A stretch of DNA of 64,000 bases from Alopecurus myosuroides (GCA_028641055.1 CM054058.1:503457919-503521918); one strand, 5' to 3'. Counted from the stretch's first letter, positions 1 to 11,850 are shown. Numbers and translations: made by a program. The notes: generated from the sequence alone by a model not told the origin.

Positions 1-380
1 GAAGTCTTCCCTCCGATGAATTTCTCCGGAGTCATTACTTGAATAACATAAACATCTTCATCATAAGGATCCCCAGAAATATAATGTTTGAGTATTTGAC
101 CATTTACCACTTGTGTAGTGTTATCTTTGAGGGAAGCAATTTTGATTGCACCCGAACGATACACTTCTTCTGTTCTTCAATAATATAAGGTCCTTCCCAT
201 ATGGAGAGTAATTTTACTGCAAAAAAATATGAGACGAGACCGATACAATAGAACTTCCTCACCAACATAAAACTCTATTTTTAAGGATTCTTTTATCATG
301 CCATTGTTTAACTTTCTTTTTAAAGATCTTGGCATTTTCATAAGCTTCACATATCCATTAATCTAAATGATTCAAATCAA
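1..380 (-). pseudogene. Integrase C-terminal remnant (Athila pol, unit 1)
   Basis: The minus strand resembles the C-terminal, substrate-binding tail of gypsy pol, including a QVVNGQRLKHYISGD-like stretch also seen at 29680-29800. In unit 2 about 1.1 kb of integrase core and RNase H linker precedes this part. Here it is missing, and the sequence jumps at 380/381 directly to the RNase H region. The two sides share a 3-bp CAA at the breakpoint. No product is possible. Confidence 0.7.
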
Positions 381-1809
381 CACCCATCTAATAAGCCTAG
401 ACTAAGCATCTTTCTTTTCCATAAGGTATCTAATAGCAGCATGATTAGTATGAATAGCAACCTTTGAGTCAACAATATAAGGCCGAAACTTATCACATGC
501 AAAAACTATAGCTAAGAACTCTTTTTCAGTAGTAGTATAATTCTTTTGAGCAGCATCAAGAGTCTTACTAGCATAATGAATAACATTCAACTTCTTGTCT
601 ACGCGCTGTCCAAGAACATCACCTACAGCAAAATCACTAGCATCACACATAATTTTCAAAGGTAAATTCCAATCAGGCGGTTGCACAATAGGATCAGTAG
701 TTAAAGCCTTCTTTAAAGTTTCAAAAGCTTCCTTACAATCATCATAAAAAACAAATGGTACATATTTTTGAATAAGATTAGTAAGAGGCTTTGATATTTT
801 AGAGAAATCTTAAATAAACCTCCTATAAATACCAGCATGACCAAGAACACTATAGATACCTTTAACATCCCTAGGACAGGGCATTTTCTCTATGGCTTCC
901 ACTTTAGCTATCTCAACTTCAATACCTCTTTAAGAAATTTTATGTGAAAGAAAAATACCTTCATTAACCATAAAGTGGCATTTCTCCCAATTAAGAACAA
1001 GATTAGTTTCCTCACATCTCTGCAAAAATTTGTCAAGGTTGTGCAAACAATTATCAAAAGAAGTTCCATAGACGGAGAAATCGTCCATGAATACTTCCAC
1101 AATTTTTTCACAAAAACCATATCAAATAGCAGACATGCATCTTTGAAAAGTAGGAGGAGCATTACACAAACCAAAAGGCATACGTCTATAAGCATAAGTA
1201 CCATAATGACAAGTAAAGGTTGTTTTCTCTTGATCTTGCTTCCTAACAGCAATTTGAGAAAACCCAGAATAACAATCAAAAAGCAAAAATGAGTTTTCTT
1301 AGACAACCTCTCAAGAATTTCATAAATAAAGGGTAAAGGGTAATGATCTTTCTTAGTAACTTTATTTACCTTTCTAAAATCAACGCACATTCTATAATGA
1401 ACTACTACTATTTGTGTAATGAGCTCATTGTTTTCATTAGGTACAACTGTCATTCCTTTTTTCTTACGGATACAATGCAAAGGGCTCACCCATCTACTAT
1501 CAGCAATAGGAAAAATAATACCAGCATCAAGAAGTTTTAATACCTCATTTATTACCACTTCCTTCATCTTAGGAATTAAACGGCGTTGATGTTCAACTAC
1601 TTTCTTTGCATCAGGTTCAATATTAATAGCATGCTGACATATAGTAGGAGAAATTCCCTTCCAATCATCAAGAATATATGCAATAGCTCCATGATGTTCT
1701 TCAGAACTCCTAATACTCTTTCCTCTTCTTCACCTAAAAGTTTAGCACTAATAATAACATGATACATTTTCTTATCATCAATATAAGCATATTTAAGATC
1801 ATCAGGCAA
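381..1809 (-). pseudogene. Reverse transcriptase/RNase H pseudogene (Athila pol, unit 1)
   Basis: Fragments in several frames cover gypsy pol. The RNase H part (402-686) has [21 protein letters not shown] and [11 protein letters not shown]. The reverse transcriptase N-terminus (908-1567) has DAGIIFPIADSRWVSPLH and MCVDFRKVNK. A linker is at 1597-1809. The RT core is split between frames, so at least two frameshifts are present. The copy at 31141-32554 has the same general breaks. It would have copied element RNA into DNA in cytoplasmic particles; no functional enzyme can be made. Confidence 0.8.
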
Positions 1810-1815
1810 AGGTTT

Positions 1816-2673
1816 TTAATCAAAGACATGATCCTCCTTGGGTAGCAATGTGGTACCCAAGTCTTCCACAGGTAAATTATGTTTCAGTATCACTGTTTCA
1901 CGAAGGAGAATATCGTCGATCTCATTTATCTCTTCCATAAAGACCTCACTCTCGTGGTCCTCCATATATTGCTACAAAGCATTGTTAGGAGCAAGAGCAA
2001 TAGAAGCAAGTTGTTCAACTTTAGAATTCTCATCGGGCAATTTAGATTCATAAGGTGCTCTAGCAAATTTGGAGAAATTTAACTCATTAGATTTTCCATC
2101 AAATTTAGTCAAAATCTTCTCTCTTTTACAATCTATAATCGCACCACGAGTGTTCAAGAAATGTCTACCAAAAATAATAGGACAAGTCTTACTAGCAGCC
2201 TTACCAAGTACTACAAAATCAGTGGGATAATTAGTTTTACCACATAAAACTTCCACATCTCTAACAATACCAATAGGAAAAACAGTTTCTCTATTGAAAA
2301 GCTGAATAACCACATCAATATCTTCAAGCTCACAAGAACCAATCTCATGCATAATTTCTCTATAAATCTCATAAGGTATAACACTAGAACTAGCACCAAT
2401 ATCAGACAAACCATAATAGCAATGATCACCAATCTTAACATAAAACACATGAACACTAGTTTTCTTACGTCTATGAGGATGTGAAACAATATTAGAAGCA
2501 TCCTCACGGAAGACAATGTGTTCATCCTCCACATTTCCACAAACAAGATCTTTTACTATTGCTACTGCAGGTTCAACATTTATTTGTTGATCAGGTTTAA
2601 TAGCTTTCTTATTACTCTTATTAACCACACTAGCAACCATAGAGTGTTCTTTCACCTTAGTAGGGAAAGGCAT
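1816..2673 (-). pseudogene. Retroviral-type aspartic protease domain (Athila, unit 1)
   Basis: The frame contains the retropepsin-like active-site region SDIGASSSVIP (D-x-G-A-S in place of the usual D-S/T-G) and a downstream IIFGRHFLNTRGAIID segment typical of the end of this fold. A nonsense change at 1972-1974 (CAG to TAG on the minus strand) ends the frame early. Unit 2 keeps CAG and reads on to 32561. The domain would process the Gag-Pol polyprotein. The call rests on motif and position between gag and RT. Confidence 0.75.
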
Positions 2674-3573
2674 TTTTCAACATAGGGCTTAGGAATAGCA
2701 GGATTAATAGCATGCACTTCTATATTACTAGCAGGAGCAATATCTTTATAAGGTGCATGGTACTTGTGATAATTGTTTTTAGGAATATCAAGATAGGAGG
2801 CAAAAGCTTTAAGACAGTTTGCAAAGATTTGAGAATCAAGATCAGAAATAGCACTAACATCATAGAGATAATTGGTTCCCATAAAAGACTTAATGCATTC
2901 ATAGTCATAATTTATACTTGACGTTCTACCTTTGTGGTTCTCCCATCCTTCAGTGTTTTGTTGAATACGGTCAAGAAGATCCCGTTTAGCTTCTTCCTTC
3001 ATACATGTAAATGATCCAGAACAAGAAGCATCCAATAAATCCTTACCATGAAGAGAAAGCCTTGCATAAAAATTATTGACAACAATATTGCGCGGGATTT
3101 CATGAATGGGACATTTCAGCATTAATAACATTATTATCCCCCACGCTTGAGCAATACTCTCTCCATCATGAGGCCAGAAATTATAGATTTGATTCCGGTC
3201 TTTATGAATCTCACTAGGAGGATAAAATTTAGAATAAAAGAGAGTAACAATTTCCTCCATCCAATAGATTCACCATTCTTCAGTAATTTGAAACATTCAG
3301 TGGCTCTTCCTTTTAGTGATAAAGTAAACAATTTCCTTTTAACTTGATCCATTGTAACACCTGACACCTGAATAACTCGCATAATTCATGTATAAAAAGA
3401 AAATGATCACCGGGATGGACAGTTCCATCACTGTAATAGCAGTTATCCATAACAAGTCCAACAATTTTCATAGGTATTTTATAAGGATCTAATTCAGCAC
3501 ACAACGGGTCACTTACTACCCTAGCAGTGATAGTAGTAGTACCTGTAAACAGAGAGTCAAAAGTATTATCCAC
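2652..3573 (-). pseudogene. gag pseudogene (Athila, unit 1)
   Basis: Starting at MDNTFDSLFTGTTTITARVV (3573, minus strand), three frames together cover a gypsy Gag (retrotransposon gag domain with FYSKFYPPSEIHKDRNQIYN and WPHDGESIAQAW). Breaks fall near 3330 and 3250. The same breaks occur at 33397-34318, so they predate the duplication. Gag would form the virus-like particle. The downstream frame overlaps the protease frame by a few codons. Confidence 0.8.
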
Positions 3574-3660
3574 GATAAAATAAAACAGTAGACAGAAATA
3601 AAAAAAGCACTAACAGTAAAAGTTTCTCTTACTAATTCCACTTACCAATAGTGGTTCACT

Positions 3661-3677
3661 CCCCGGCAACGGCGCCA
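3661..3677 (-). other. Primer binding site (tRNA-Asp type)
   Basis: The minus strand reads TGGCGCCGTTGCCGGGG, the complement expected for the 3' end of plant tRNA-Asp, which is the usual primer of Athila-group gypsy elements. It lies 11 nt from the inferred LTR end. The unit 2 equivalent is 34404-34420, where the last two bases differ. Confidence 0.85.
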
Positions 3678-3688
3678 TAAAATAGTCT

Positions 3689-5174
3689 TGATGACCGGGT
3701 GTATCGCAGTACTTTGGATAAATAAGAGTGTCCAACCCAACGAGGAGCAGAAAGTGTTGATAATCAGGTTGGATAGAGGATTCACTGTAAACACTAGCAA
3801 ACGGGTTTTTGGTGGTTTTGATATAGCAGATAAATAAAGTGCGAGTAAATAGAAGACGGTAAATAATATTGCAGCGAGTTGCCCAATCCTTTTGAGAGCA
3901 AAGGACAAGCCGGTTGTGTTACTTATGACTAACAAACGTTCTCCAGGACACATGGGAATCTCGTCAAGTGCTTGTGCTTCGTTACGGTTGATTAATATCC
4001 ATTGGTTCATGAAGTGTTGTGTGGGTGAATATATGCTAATGCACGCCCAACTAGGAATAATACATACTTATGATTATGCCCCTCGTAAGCATCCAAAAAT
4101 ACAAGAAAGTAATTTAGATAAATCTAACCACAGCCTTATAACTCTGGGATTCTACGCTCCCTAGTGCATTGGTTTTTTAACGGGGGTTTAGGTTTGTGTC
4201 ACTCCGGCAACCCCACAATTAGTAGCCAAATACACACTGCATTCTCCTAGGCCCATGAAGGCGAACTATCGTGTAGTCGACGTTCACATGACACCACTAG
4301 AAGAATAGCACCACAACTTAAATACCGAACCACGAGATATTACTTCAATATAACTTCACTAATAACATAATGACTTCTCTCATGTCCTCAAGAACTAAAA
4401 AAAACTACTCACAAGACATCATATGGATCATAATTAGAGGTGATATAATGGATAATAACAATCTGGTCATAAAGTGCAAACACCGATAAATCTCACAAGC
4501 ATCAAGTAATCCACACTAGGAGAGAGACTAATGTAAAACAACGATAGAGGCCCCTAATTGTTACAGCGGGATGACGGTGGATGATGAGGGTGCTGGTATT
4601 GGTGGTGATGATGATGATGACAATCTAGATGGTGCCCGGAGTGATGACGGTGACGATGGCGATGATTTCCCCTCTCCAGAAAGGAATTTCTTCGGCAGAT
4701 TTCTCCCTGCTAGAGAGCTTTTCTCTCTAGGGTGTTTTCCGCCCCGAGGCGGCGGCGGAATAATTGTTTGATGGTGGTCTGGAGCTTAGGGTTCCCTTGG
4801 GGTCAAGTGCGCGAAAGAGGTCGACCATAGTTGGGTAAGGGTGGCCACACCACCTGGCGGCGTGGCCAAGGGGGGGCACGCAACCTCATGGTGTGGGCCC
4901 CTAGTGGCCCTCCTCTGGCTCCCCTTCTGGCTGGAATCCTGCTCTGAACTTCTAAGACATCTCCGGTGTCCCGCTCCTTCTTCTGATCTTGTGAAATATG
5001 GTATCTCGACGGTGCTTTTTTCCATGAGATTTCTAGTCCCGGTGTTTATTCTCCAAAAATTATGAAACATGCAAAATAAGATAAAATAACATAAGTAATG
5101 CATCATAATATGAAATATATCAATGAATAACAGAAAATAATAATATAAAACGGTGATGCAAAATGGATGTATCA
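3689..5174 (-). repeat. 5' LTR of Athila-type element (family B), unit 1
   Basis: The LTR is bounded by TGATGAC at 3689 and GTATCA at 5174 (1486 bp). It holds a GAC/GAT-rich stretch near 4570-4660 and a GC-rich block near 4740-4960. The plus-strand Asp-rich open frame at 4571-4771 is low-complexity LTR sequence and is not called as a gene. Its partner in unit 2 is 34432-35916. It differs clearly from the other Athila LTR at 21611-23035. Confidence 0.8.
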
Positions 5175-6640
5175 TTCCCCTAAAACTCGACAAATGTCAT
5201 AGTTCAATTTTCAGAAAATACAATTTCTTTCCATCATGAATTATAAATATACCCAATGCTCACTGCTGATTTCTTATTGTGAACTTTTTAGTGAAACAAG
5301 TGTTGTCATTGTTTTGCTCAGGAGTTTCATTCAATGTAATATATAGATAGCACTGTTTGGTCTACCAAAATCATACTTGTTATTTGAGCAGAATGGGAAC
5401 AAGGTGACTATTAAAGTCACACAGACTCAGCAGTCTGTAGGGAACAAAAGAAATTTCTGTCGATGAGAGATGATTAAATGGAAATGGATGGTCGTATGCT
5501 GCAGACCGTCCTTTATACTGTTCATGAGGATCAAGTGAGATGGGTTTTGGGTAGTTCAGGTAGTTTTTCAATTAAAACCCTGCAGGCTTCAACCTTGAAA
5601 AAAATTGAGCTTCAAGGATGGAGTCACATTATAAGACCTACATGAGATTGATCTTAATTCTATCCAGGTGGGGAAGTTCTTTTCTTATTGTAGGATCGAT
5701 GGTCATGGATGTCTATACAAAGGACCTTAAAATTAGTTTTTTATCTTATACTGATTTTGTACAACTGCACCTAGGAAAATTAACAGTACTATTTTGTATA
5801 TCTCACAAGACTTAACAACAAGAATTATGTGTACCGGCATGTTTTGGTGGCCCGCTAACTAGATGAGCTAACAAAAATCCTAAGATTACACATGTGTAGT
5901 ATTGTGCACATTCAATAATTAATCTAAGGATATGTTTGTTTTCCAAAGAAATAGGGTTTCTATTTCAGAGCCTTGCAAGACTAACTTGCAACAACACTTG
6001 TATACACCATAGTAACAGATGATAACAAGCACATTTTAGGTGAGAGTATCTAGTAAAATAAATCATGTGTATTCAAAAGTACGACGATATTTTTTATGTT
6101 CCCCGATGATTACTACAAGGATATGGCTAGATGACATTTTAGGCGGAGATTCATGCAGATTTTATCTATTTCTTTATTTTGTTTTATTAATCAAATGGTG
6201 GAGGATTAGATGAGCTTCATCAATCATCATCTAGATGCATATTAGAAAATCATTATAGTAAATATGTTATTTCAATACAAAGTACATAGTATGAACACTT
6301 GTGGACTAATTGTTGAATCCAGTGTAACTTACAAGCCACATTTGACCATAAAAATACCGATGGAACCAACGGTGTCAATGGTTCAGCGTAAACTCTAGAA
6401 TTAACCATAAGTATGATTTATATAAATGGTTACACTTATAATCTAGAAGTTTCAATAAATGTGATTACTAAGTATACACTAGATACAATTATGAAGATAT
6501 TTCAAGTGGTATTTAAGAAATTCAAATGTACATAAACTCACAAACAAAAAGTCCAAAGTATTACATATATATGCAATTGTCAACAATAATTCACGTTGGT
6601 ATACAAAAAAATTGTTTCACCCTTGCCTCTCCTCTCTTAG
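5175..6640. other. Non-repetitive-looking flank, no gene recognised (unit 1)
   Basis: This is AT-rich sequence immediately outside the Athila LTR, present again at 35917-37383. Short stretches near 5400-5560 look weakly coding and could be upstream exons of the gene fragment at 6641-7333. No start codon, splice sites or family motif could be assigned with confidence. Confidence 0.4.
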
Positions 6641-7333
6641 TTTGGATGGACAAAGGATCGCCATCCTCAAGTAATTAATGTAGTTGTTATTATTAATGTA
6701 GCCTAAATAAATCATCATTATAGTCATATTTTAGGTTTGGTAGGAAATATTATTTGAGATTTATGCTTTAGTTGTTGGTCCAAACCAATTTGTTATAATT
6801 TCTTCAGAAAAAATATTACATTATTTTTTAAGAGGTAGAAATATTAAAAATAGGGATTTCAATAAGGTAAGTTAAGTGCATGTGTTGCATCATGGTGCTC
6901 TATCATATTTGACAAACTATTTGCATTGCATGTAGGAGCTGGTTCCTCCAAGCACGTGGAGAAACAGATATCATCAGGGGAAGAAGAGGAAGATCTAGGT
7001 ACATATTATAACGTTGCTCATTTATATACTACCATTGATTACGGGCACACTAATATAACTTTTGTATATATGTACTAAACTAAACTATTATAAACTCTAG
7101 AGTTGGATCTAGTCCTAAACATACAAGACGACTATCAAGAAGAGGATAAGCCCATGCCCGGCTCACCTTCAACAGATGAGGTAGATTCACCTAACGAAGA
7201 TGAGAAGAAGGCCTGGATTGAAAGGAAGAGAAAGATAGAAGAGGAAAACAAAATTAAGGAAGCAAGGGAGAAGTTCAAAAAGAGGAAGGAGGAACGAGAG
7301 AGAAAGAAAATGGAGCAAACGAACATGACGTAA
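6641..7333 (+). pseudogene. Three-exon gene fragment, charged coiled-coil C-terminus (unit 1)
   Basis: Three exons join in frame through GT-AG introns. They are 6641-6670 (after the pyrimidine-rich CTCTCCTCTCTTAG), 6936-6998 and 7101-7333, which ends in TGACGTAA with a TAA stop. The predicted end is acidic (SSGEEEEDLELDL, GSPSTDEVDSPNEDE), then strongly Lys/Glu-rich (RKRKIEEENKIKEAREKF) and likely coiled-coil. No start codon or known domain is visible, and I do not recognise the family. The four differences from the copy at 37384-38076 within the last exon all change an amino acid (Q/E, N/D, E/D, T/K), which suggests no purifying selection. It is probably the 3' end of a host gene or a captured fragment. 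Confidence 0.45.
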
Positions 7334-7944
7334 GCGCATCCCAGTGTTTGAGTGTTGCAATGGCCATGTGATGGTCAAGTAGGAAACATGGTTTCCATTT
7401 AGTCCTAACTAGTTGTAGTCTATTTTCTTGCCATGTAAAAGTCTTAGTCGCAAGTCTTTATTATTTGATAGACATATAAAAAATAAAATAAAAATAGCCG
7501 ATGAAGCTTTTGAGGTAAGGCAAAAAAAAAACCTTGTGCGCGCTTTGTTTCCAAGCATCGGTAATGATTAAATGGAAGGATTAGGGGGCGCTATTTAATA
7601 GCCACTTGGAGTACTTTTACGGGACACACATACATACTAACTAAACTGGAACTAAAATTAAAATAAAATCAAGAAAGGAACTTTTTTAGAGAAAGAATTA
7701 GTTAGTGGCATTGATATTGCCCTAAAAGAAGATATAAATGAAAATTACTTAGAAAAAATGATGACAAAAACTTACACACTATTTTCACAAAATTTGCACT
7801 TTTCACAATAGGAAAACACATACATATATTATATCAATTTTGGCACTTCCATATAATTTGCACATACTATATTGTACTTATATATATATGCATCGGTTTT
7901 AGTAGAATGTACACACAAACATATAAAAAATGAATTTCATATTA

Positions 7945-7975
7945 CTAGCATAATACCCTATGGCGCAGCAAATCG
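7945..7975 (-). mobile_element. Possible Helitron 3' terminus (unit 1)
   Basis: On the minus strand the sequence runs GCGCCATAGGGTATTATG then CTAG, followed by T. This resembles the ends of many grass Helitrons, though the hairpin is weak. The element would extend to the right. The same site is at 38761 in unit 2. No 5' TC end was identified. Confidence 0.25.
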
Positions 7976-8383
7976 ACGACAAACTCATGTACAATATGGA
8001 GAGACACTTAAATGATATGTTCGACGACGATCTCGTGTGCGTCTTCCATGGTCATAGCTACATCATGGGCTCTCTACACATACAAAGAGACACTCATCCA
8101 TGCTCGGTTCCCCAAATTAAGATGATATATTAGTTAAATGGAAATGTGATAGTTCCACCCATTTACTATACCAAGCCTACTCATTGTCGACATGCCGTTC
8201 GATCGATTATCGAGACACACACTCACTTTCATTAGTTATGCTATCTTCAGCCAGTACTCCGGCATCGTAACATATTTTCACTATACTCTATTTTTCTTCT
8301 ACTGATCTGGACAAATTTAGGTCGCACCAGGATTTCTCACTGTACCTTATTTCTCGATGTGTTTTATGGTACCATCAAATGAA

Positions 8384-8416
8384 CTAGAAGACTCTGCGCG
8401 TGCTTTGCCGCGCCGC
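8384..8416 (-). mobile_element. Helitron-like 3' terminus with GC hairpin (unit 1)
   Basis: On the minus strand a 5-bp perfect GCGCG/CGCGC stem (8409-8413 with 8396-8400) with an 8-nt loop is followed after 8 nt by CTAG and a T. This is the standard Helitron 3' layout. The body would lie to the right. The unit 2 copy starts at 39200. The 5' boundary is not resolved. Confidence 0.4.
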
Positions 8417-9180
8417 TTTTTGCTGTTGGCATTTTTTCCGCGACATGTGAGCCATGGGATTCACTTGGGATTTTATTTTTGGATGAACAATGCGAGGAGC
8501 TGGAGCATTTGTCGTCTCCCCATTTCATACATATATGCAACAATTTGGTTAAAAAGTAAAATTATACTGTGACATGAAGACACTAAGGTGAATCTTGATT
8601 AGAGCATGAAATAACCGAGGAAACTAATCTGTCACATCTAGAGAATCATTACATAGAGGAGAATAAATGATAAAGGTGAGAGCTGCCAAGAACGAATATG
8701 AAATGAAGAATGTAAACAGGCTAATAAACTCATAAGTCATAACTCAGAAATTACATAAGACCATTTTTATATACAAAAGAATCTAAAATTGCAGCAATAT
8801 TTTATCGATAATGCCATCAATTTCTCTAGCACACAAAAAAAATACTCCAGAGCATGACTGTGTCAAAATATAAATAATGTTAATTTATTATTCATGTGTG
8901 CACTAAAGTTGGAAATATGATAAATCGTATTCTGGTTTCTTATGTGTTGACAAAGGACTCTGAAAAATGGCAGGAAAATCATATATCCCAACATAAATAA
9001 CACTACCATGCTTAGAGCTTTATCACACCCAAAACATATTTTTATCGATCACAGGAATGTCTATATTAGTGTTTACCTTTTGCAAAATCATATAAGTGTA
9101 TATCTTTACAATAAAATAAGTGAGGGAAGAAAGTGCTAGTCATATGAACACTGAAAACGCGAGGATCTCCAAAAACAATA

Positions 9181-9268
9181 CTCTCTCCGATCCGAATTAT
9201 CTGTCGCTGGTACAGCTATAGCATCGTAGGTATATTCCTTCCGTCATTTATTTTGGATCAGAGGAGTG
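9181..9268. mobile_element. Stowaway-type MITE, degenerate (unit 1)
   Basis: The short element is flanked by TA at 9179-9180 and 9269-9270. Its ends are imperfect inverted repeats of the Stowaway kind (left CTCTCTCCGATCC; right GGATCAGAGGAGTG). The copy in unit 2 is at about 39998-40083, where the left end is closer to consensus (CTCCCTCC). Confidence 0.6.
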
Positions 9269-10312
9269 TAAGAAATCCCAGCTACAATGGTAAAAAGTAA
9301 GTCTGAATTAATATTTGGAATGAACACCCTTTTGTTGCTTCCTTTTGTTGGGTAGATTCTATAGATTTTTAAATATAAGAAACCCCAGCTGCATTGGAAG
9401 GAGCACAATATATCTTTTGCAATACTATTATATGGATATGTTCTCTCCTTCCATTGTTCAACATTCATGCAAGAGCATATAAGATTTGTACTTTTCATTC
9501 CACGAGTCAAATTCTGGTGGGTTTATATAATGGGATCTATCTTGAATTACTTTTATTTCTACTTGCAATAGTTTCACACTTCTATTACTGTTTTATGTAA
9601 GTCAATACACCTAACTCTCATAATACAAACAAACTTCTCTCTTAAAAATGAATAAAAGCATCCACACACACTCTTGAATTGGTAAACAAGAGTCCATAGA
9701 TCTTTGAGGGTCTGTAATACCCAAATATGCTATAGCAGATGATTCTTCGTGCTGCTTACTTCAGTCCCCGAGATGTATATTGAACTTGTTTTTTTTTGTT
9801 TCTTCGAGGTTGTTTAATTATCCAAGGCAACAAAATATAGCAAAAAAAAAATCTGACCACAAATCCTCCCTAGCATATTGATGAAGATCCTCGTCAGTAT
9901 CCCTTTAAAGTACACCTTATTTTTATTAATGACATCTTTCAAATGCATGTTTAGTTCATTATCCTGGTTATTATCAAACAACTTTGAAGGAAGTAGATCC
10001 TTTGCTCCGAACATTGCGGTGAACAAATTATAGAAGAAATAAAATAAACCAGTTAATAATGCCATCACAAAAGACTGAGCAAGTACAATAATTCTCCTTA
10101 TAGTGTTCCAAAAAATTCACCCAAATTACCAAGAAAAAATGTTGAATTTATATTATTAATCATGTCAGAACTTTAGTTACCAAAATCAAGGAAATGAATG
10201 TTTGCTAGAAGAATGCATCTTTCGTGCGTACATTCATACAACTCGCATTTTGCATATTCCAAGATATTTAACATACCAAAATCATACAAGACCAGAAATG
10301 CCCTTATAAATA

Positions 10313-10341
10313 CTAGTCATTCACCTGTGCAACTACACGGG
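10313..10341 (-). mobile_element. Helitron-like 3' terminus (unit 1)
   Basis: On the minus strand, CCCGTG, a 6-nt loop and CACAGG form a 6-bp stem with one G-T pair. It is followed 7 nt later by CTAG and a T. This matches Helitron 3' structure. The body would extend right of 10341, possibly truncated by the copia insertion at 10794. The unit 2 copy is at 41168. Confidence 0.45.
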
Positions 10342-10793
10342 CTAGCAATTAGAAGAAACAAAACAATCTTTCAAGTATTGTGGTAAAATTAGTTGTATGA
10401 GTTATGCATAAATTATAGAAATATAGGTAGAAATTGGAAGGCATTTATTGTTCACACATTTCCAAAGGCCTCCACGGATTTTGTGTGACAACTTACAGAA
10501 AGGTTCTGCCCAAATAAATAGTGTGGTTCTAAAAATACTTAGCAGCCAAGGACATCCTAAGCCACCCCATTAAAAAAATCCCGATTCTAAGCATTGTTGC
10601 CAAGTCAGATGACACGATGAAGTATTATTTCTTGAATTTCTTTCTTTCTATTTTTCGGACCCAAGAATATATATATTGGCTACATAGGAGTGGAACTGAC
10701 GTTATATCACCAAGTTGTCAATGTGTCATCTAGCGAATATGTGATCAGACCAGGAAAAATACTTAAATATGGATCAACCATTTGGCATTTAAT

Positions 10794-11850
10794 TGTTGGA
10801 AATATGAGCAATTTACCACTTAATTTAATTGATAGAAACAGTAGGTAAAACAAAACTACAATTGCAATAGTCAAACTAGTCATTTGAATTTTCAGAGAGT
10901 AGACAAAAGGCATGCATAGTTTAATCATCTGGATTTCTAGAGAGTAGGCAAAAGGCATGCATAGTCTAGAAACTGAGGAAAATAAATCTACTCCAAATGC
11001 TAGAAGTAGGAACTCTAGTAGGATCTGAAACATGAGAATGAACAGAGAAGGCATGAGCACATACTGGACAGGAGCTGGTGCAGCAGCGGGACCATTGTTG
11101 ACGTTGTCGGCCATATCGTCGAAGAGATCGTCGACTTCCGGGAAGAAGTCGTCGTTCGGGAAGATGTCGTTGTCGTCCGTGATGAAGAAGGCAGTAGTCG
11201 CGCAGAGCGCTCCCCAAAAACCTTATCGCACTTCTCCCGTACAGGACTCAAAGTAGCGCAGTTTCGGAGGCCTACTGTCCCGACCGGCGGTACACGCCGC
11301 AGGCTAGGATGGGGAAGACTTGAGCGGCGGCGCACGGCTTGGACACGAGAAGGCAGTGTATCTGTTGTGCGTATCTCTGGAGAGGAGCGACCTCGGTTTT
11401 AGAGGCACAGAGCAGGAGCCGAACAAGCCACGCGAGAAGATGAAACGAAGAGTCGGGAAGGCAAATAGGCAGCAGCTGAAGCTGAGCAGCCTCCGTAATC
11501 AAAACCCACTTAGCAAAGCATTTCAGATTCTTGCGCATGTTCATAAATTCGTTCGTAAATTCATTGCCACAACCCGCGGCGCGCGCGCGCGTCGTGACGA
11601 GGCGTGGCGTGGCGTGGCGAGGCTGGCGGTGGAGGAGGAGCGCGCGTGTAGTCATCTCTTTCTCATGCTCATACAACAAGTGGAAAGGCCTCCCTTATAA
11701 ACAAGTAAAACTTCCACTCAACTAGCAATGTGAGACTAAACATTTGTCCCACCTCTTGCCATACACGAATGGGCCAAGTGGGCCTCTAGGATTTATTTGG
11801 AATTTCTGGAATATTTAATGGGCTGGTCCATTTGGTCCAAAATTCCAACA
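10794..11850 (-). repeat. Copia 3' LTR (unit 1)
   Basis: This LTR is about 158 bp longer than the 5' LTR because it keeps a block near 11411-11516 and GC-rich sequence near 11575-11640 that the 5' LTR lacks. It contains the same gag start region (minus-strand ATG at about 11114) and two direct repeats of GGCATGCATAGT with 45-bp spacing. Confidence 0.9.

Larger units (their letters stand above)
1..5174 (-). mobile_element. Athila-type gypsy LTR retrotransposon, partial, degenerate (unit 1)
   Basis: Reading on the minus strand, the order is 5' LTR (3689-5174), primer site (3661-3677), gag, aspartic protease, reverse transcriptase, RNase H and a remnant of integrase. This is gypsy order. The tRNA-Asp-type primer site and an LTR starting TGATGA place it with the Athila clade of Triticeae (Sabrina/WHAM-like by recollection). 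The 3' LTR lies left of the window. All genes carry frameshifts or stops, many shared with the copy in unit 2, so the element was dead before the duplication. A further 1.1-kb deletion at 380/381 removed most of integrase. Confidence 0.85.
7334..10793. other. AT-rich non-coding stretch with small-transposon ends (unit 1)
   Basis: No convincing gene is present. It holds a short (TA)5 run at 7879-7888, three Helitron-like termini (listed separately) and a Stowaway-type MITE at 9181-9268. Open frames such as 8357-8572 and 9814-10068 have no recognisable motif and are probably chance. The counterpart is 38077-41586, which differs by an expanded TA repeat and by indels near 9772/40590 (about 42 bp) and 10595-10650/41435 (about 58 bp). 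Confidence 0.5.

Noticed and set aside
4571..4771. Asp-rich 66-codon open frame (also 35314-35514)
   Set aside because: Lies inside the Athila LTR in a GAT/GAC-rich low-complexity stretch; no start context or conservation beyond the repeat itself.
8357..8572. 71-codon open frame identical in both large copies (39173-39388)
   Set aside because: Identity follows from recent duplication. It overlaps a Helitron-like terminus and has no domain or splice context.
9814..10068. 84-codon minus-strand frame with hydrophobic stretches (125 codons at 40546-40923)
   Set aside because: Length differs between copies because of a 42-bp indel, composition is AT-rich, and no motif is seen; probably chance.
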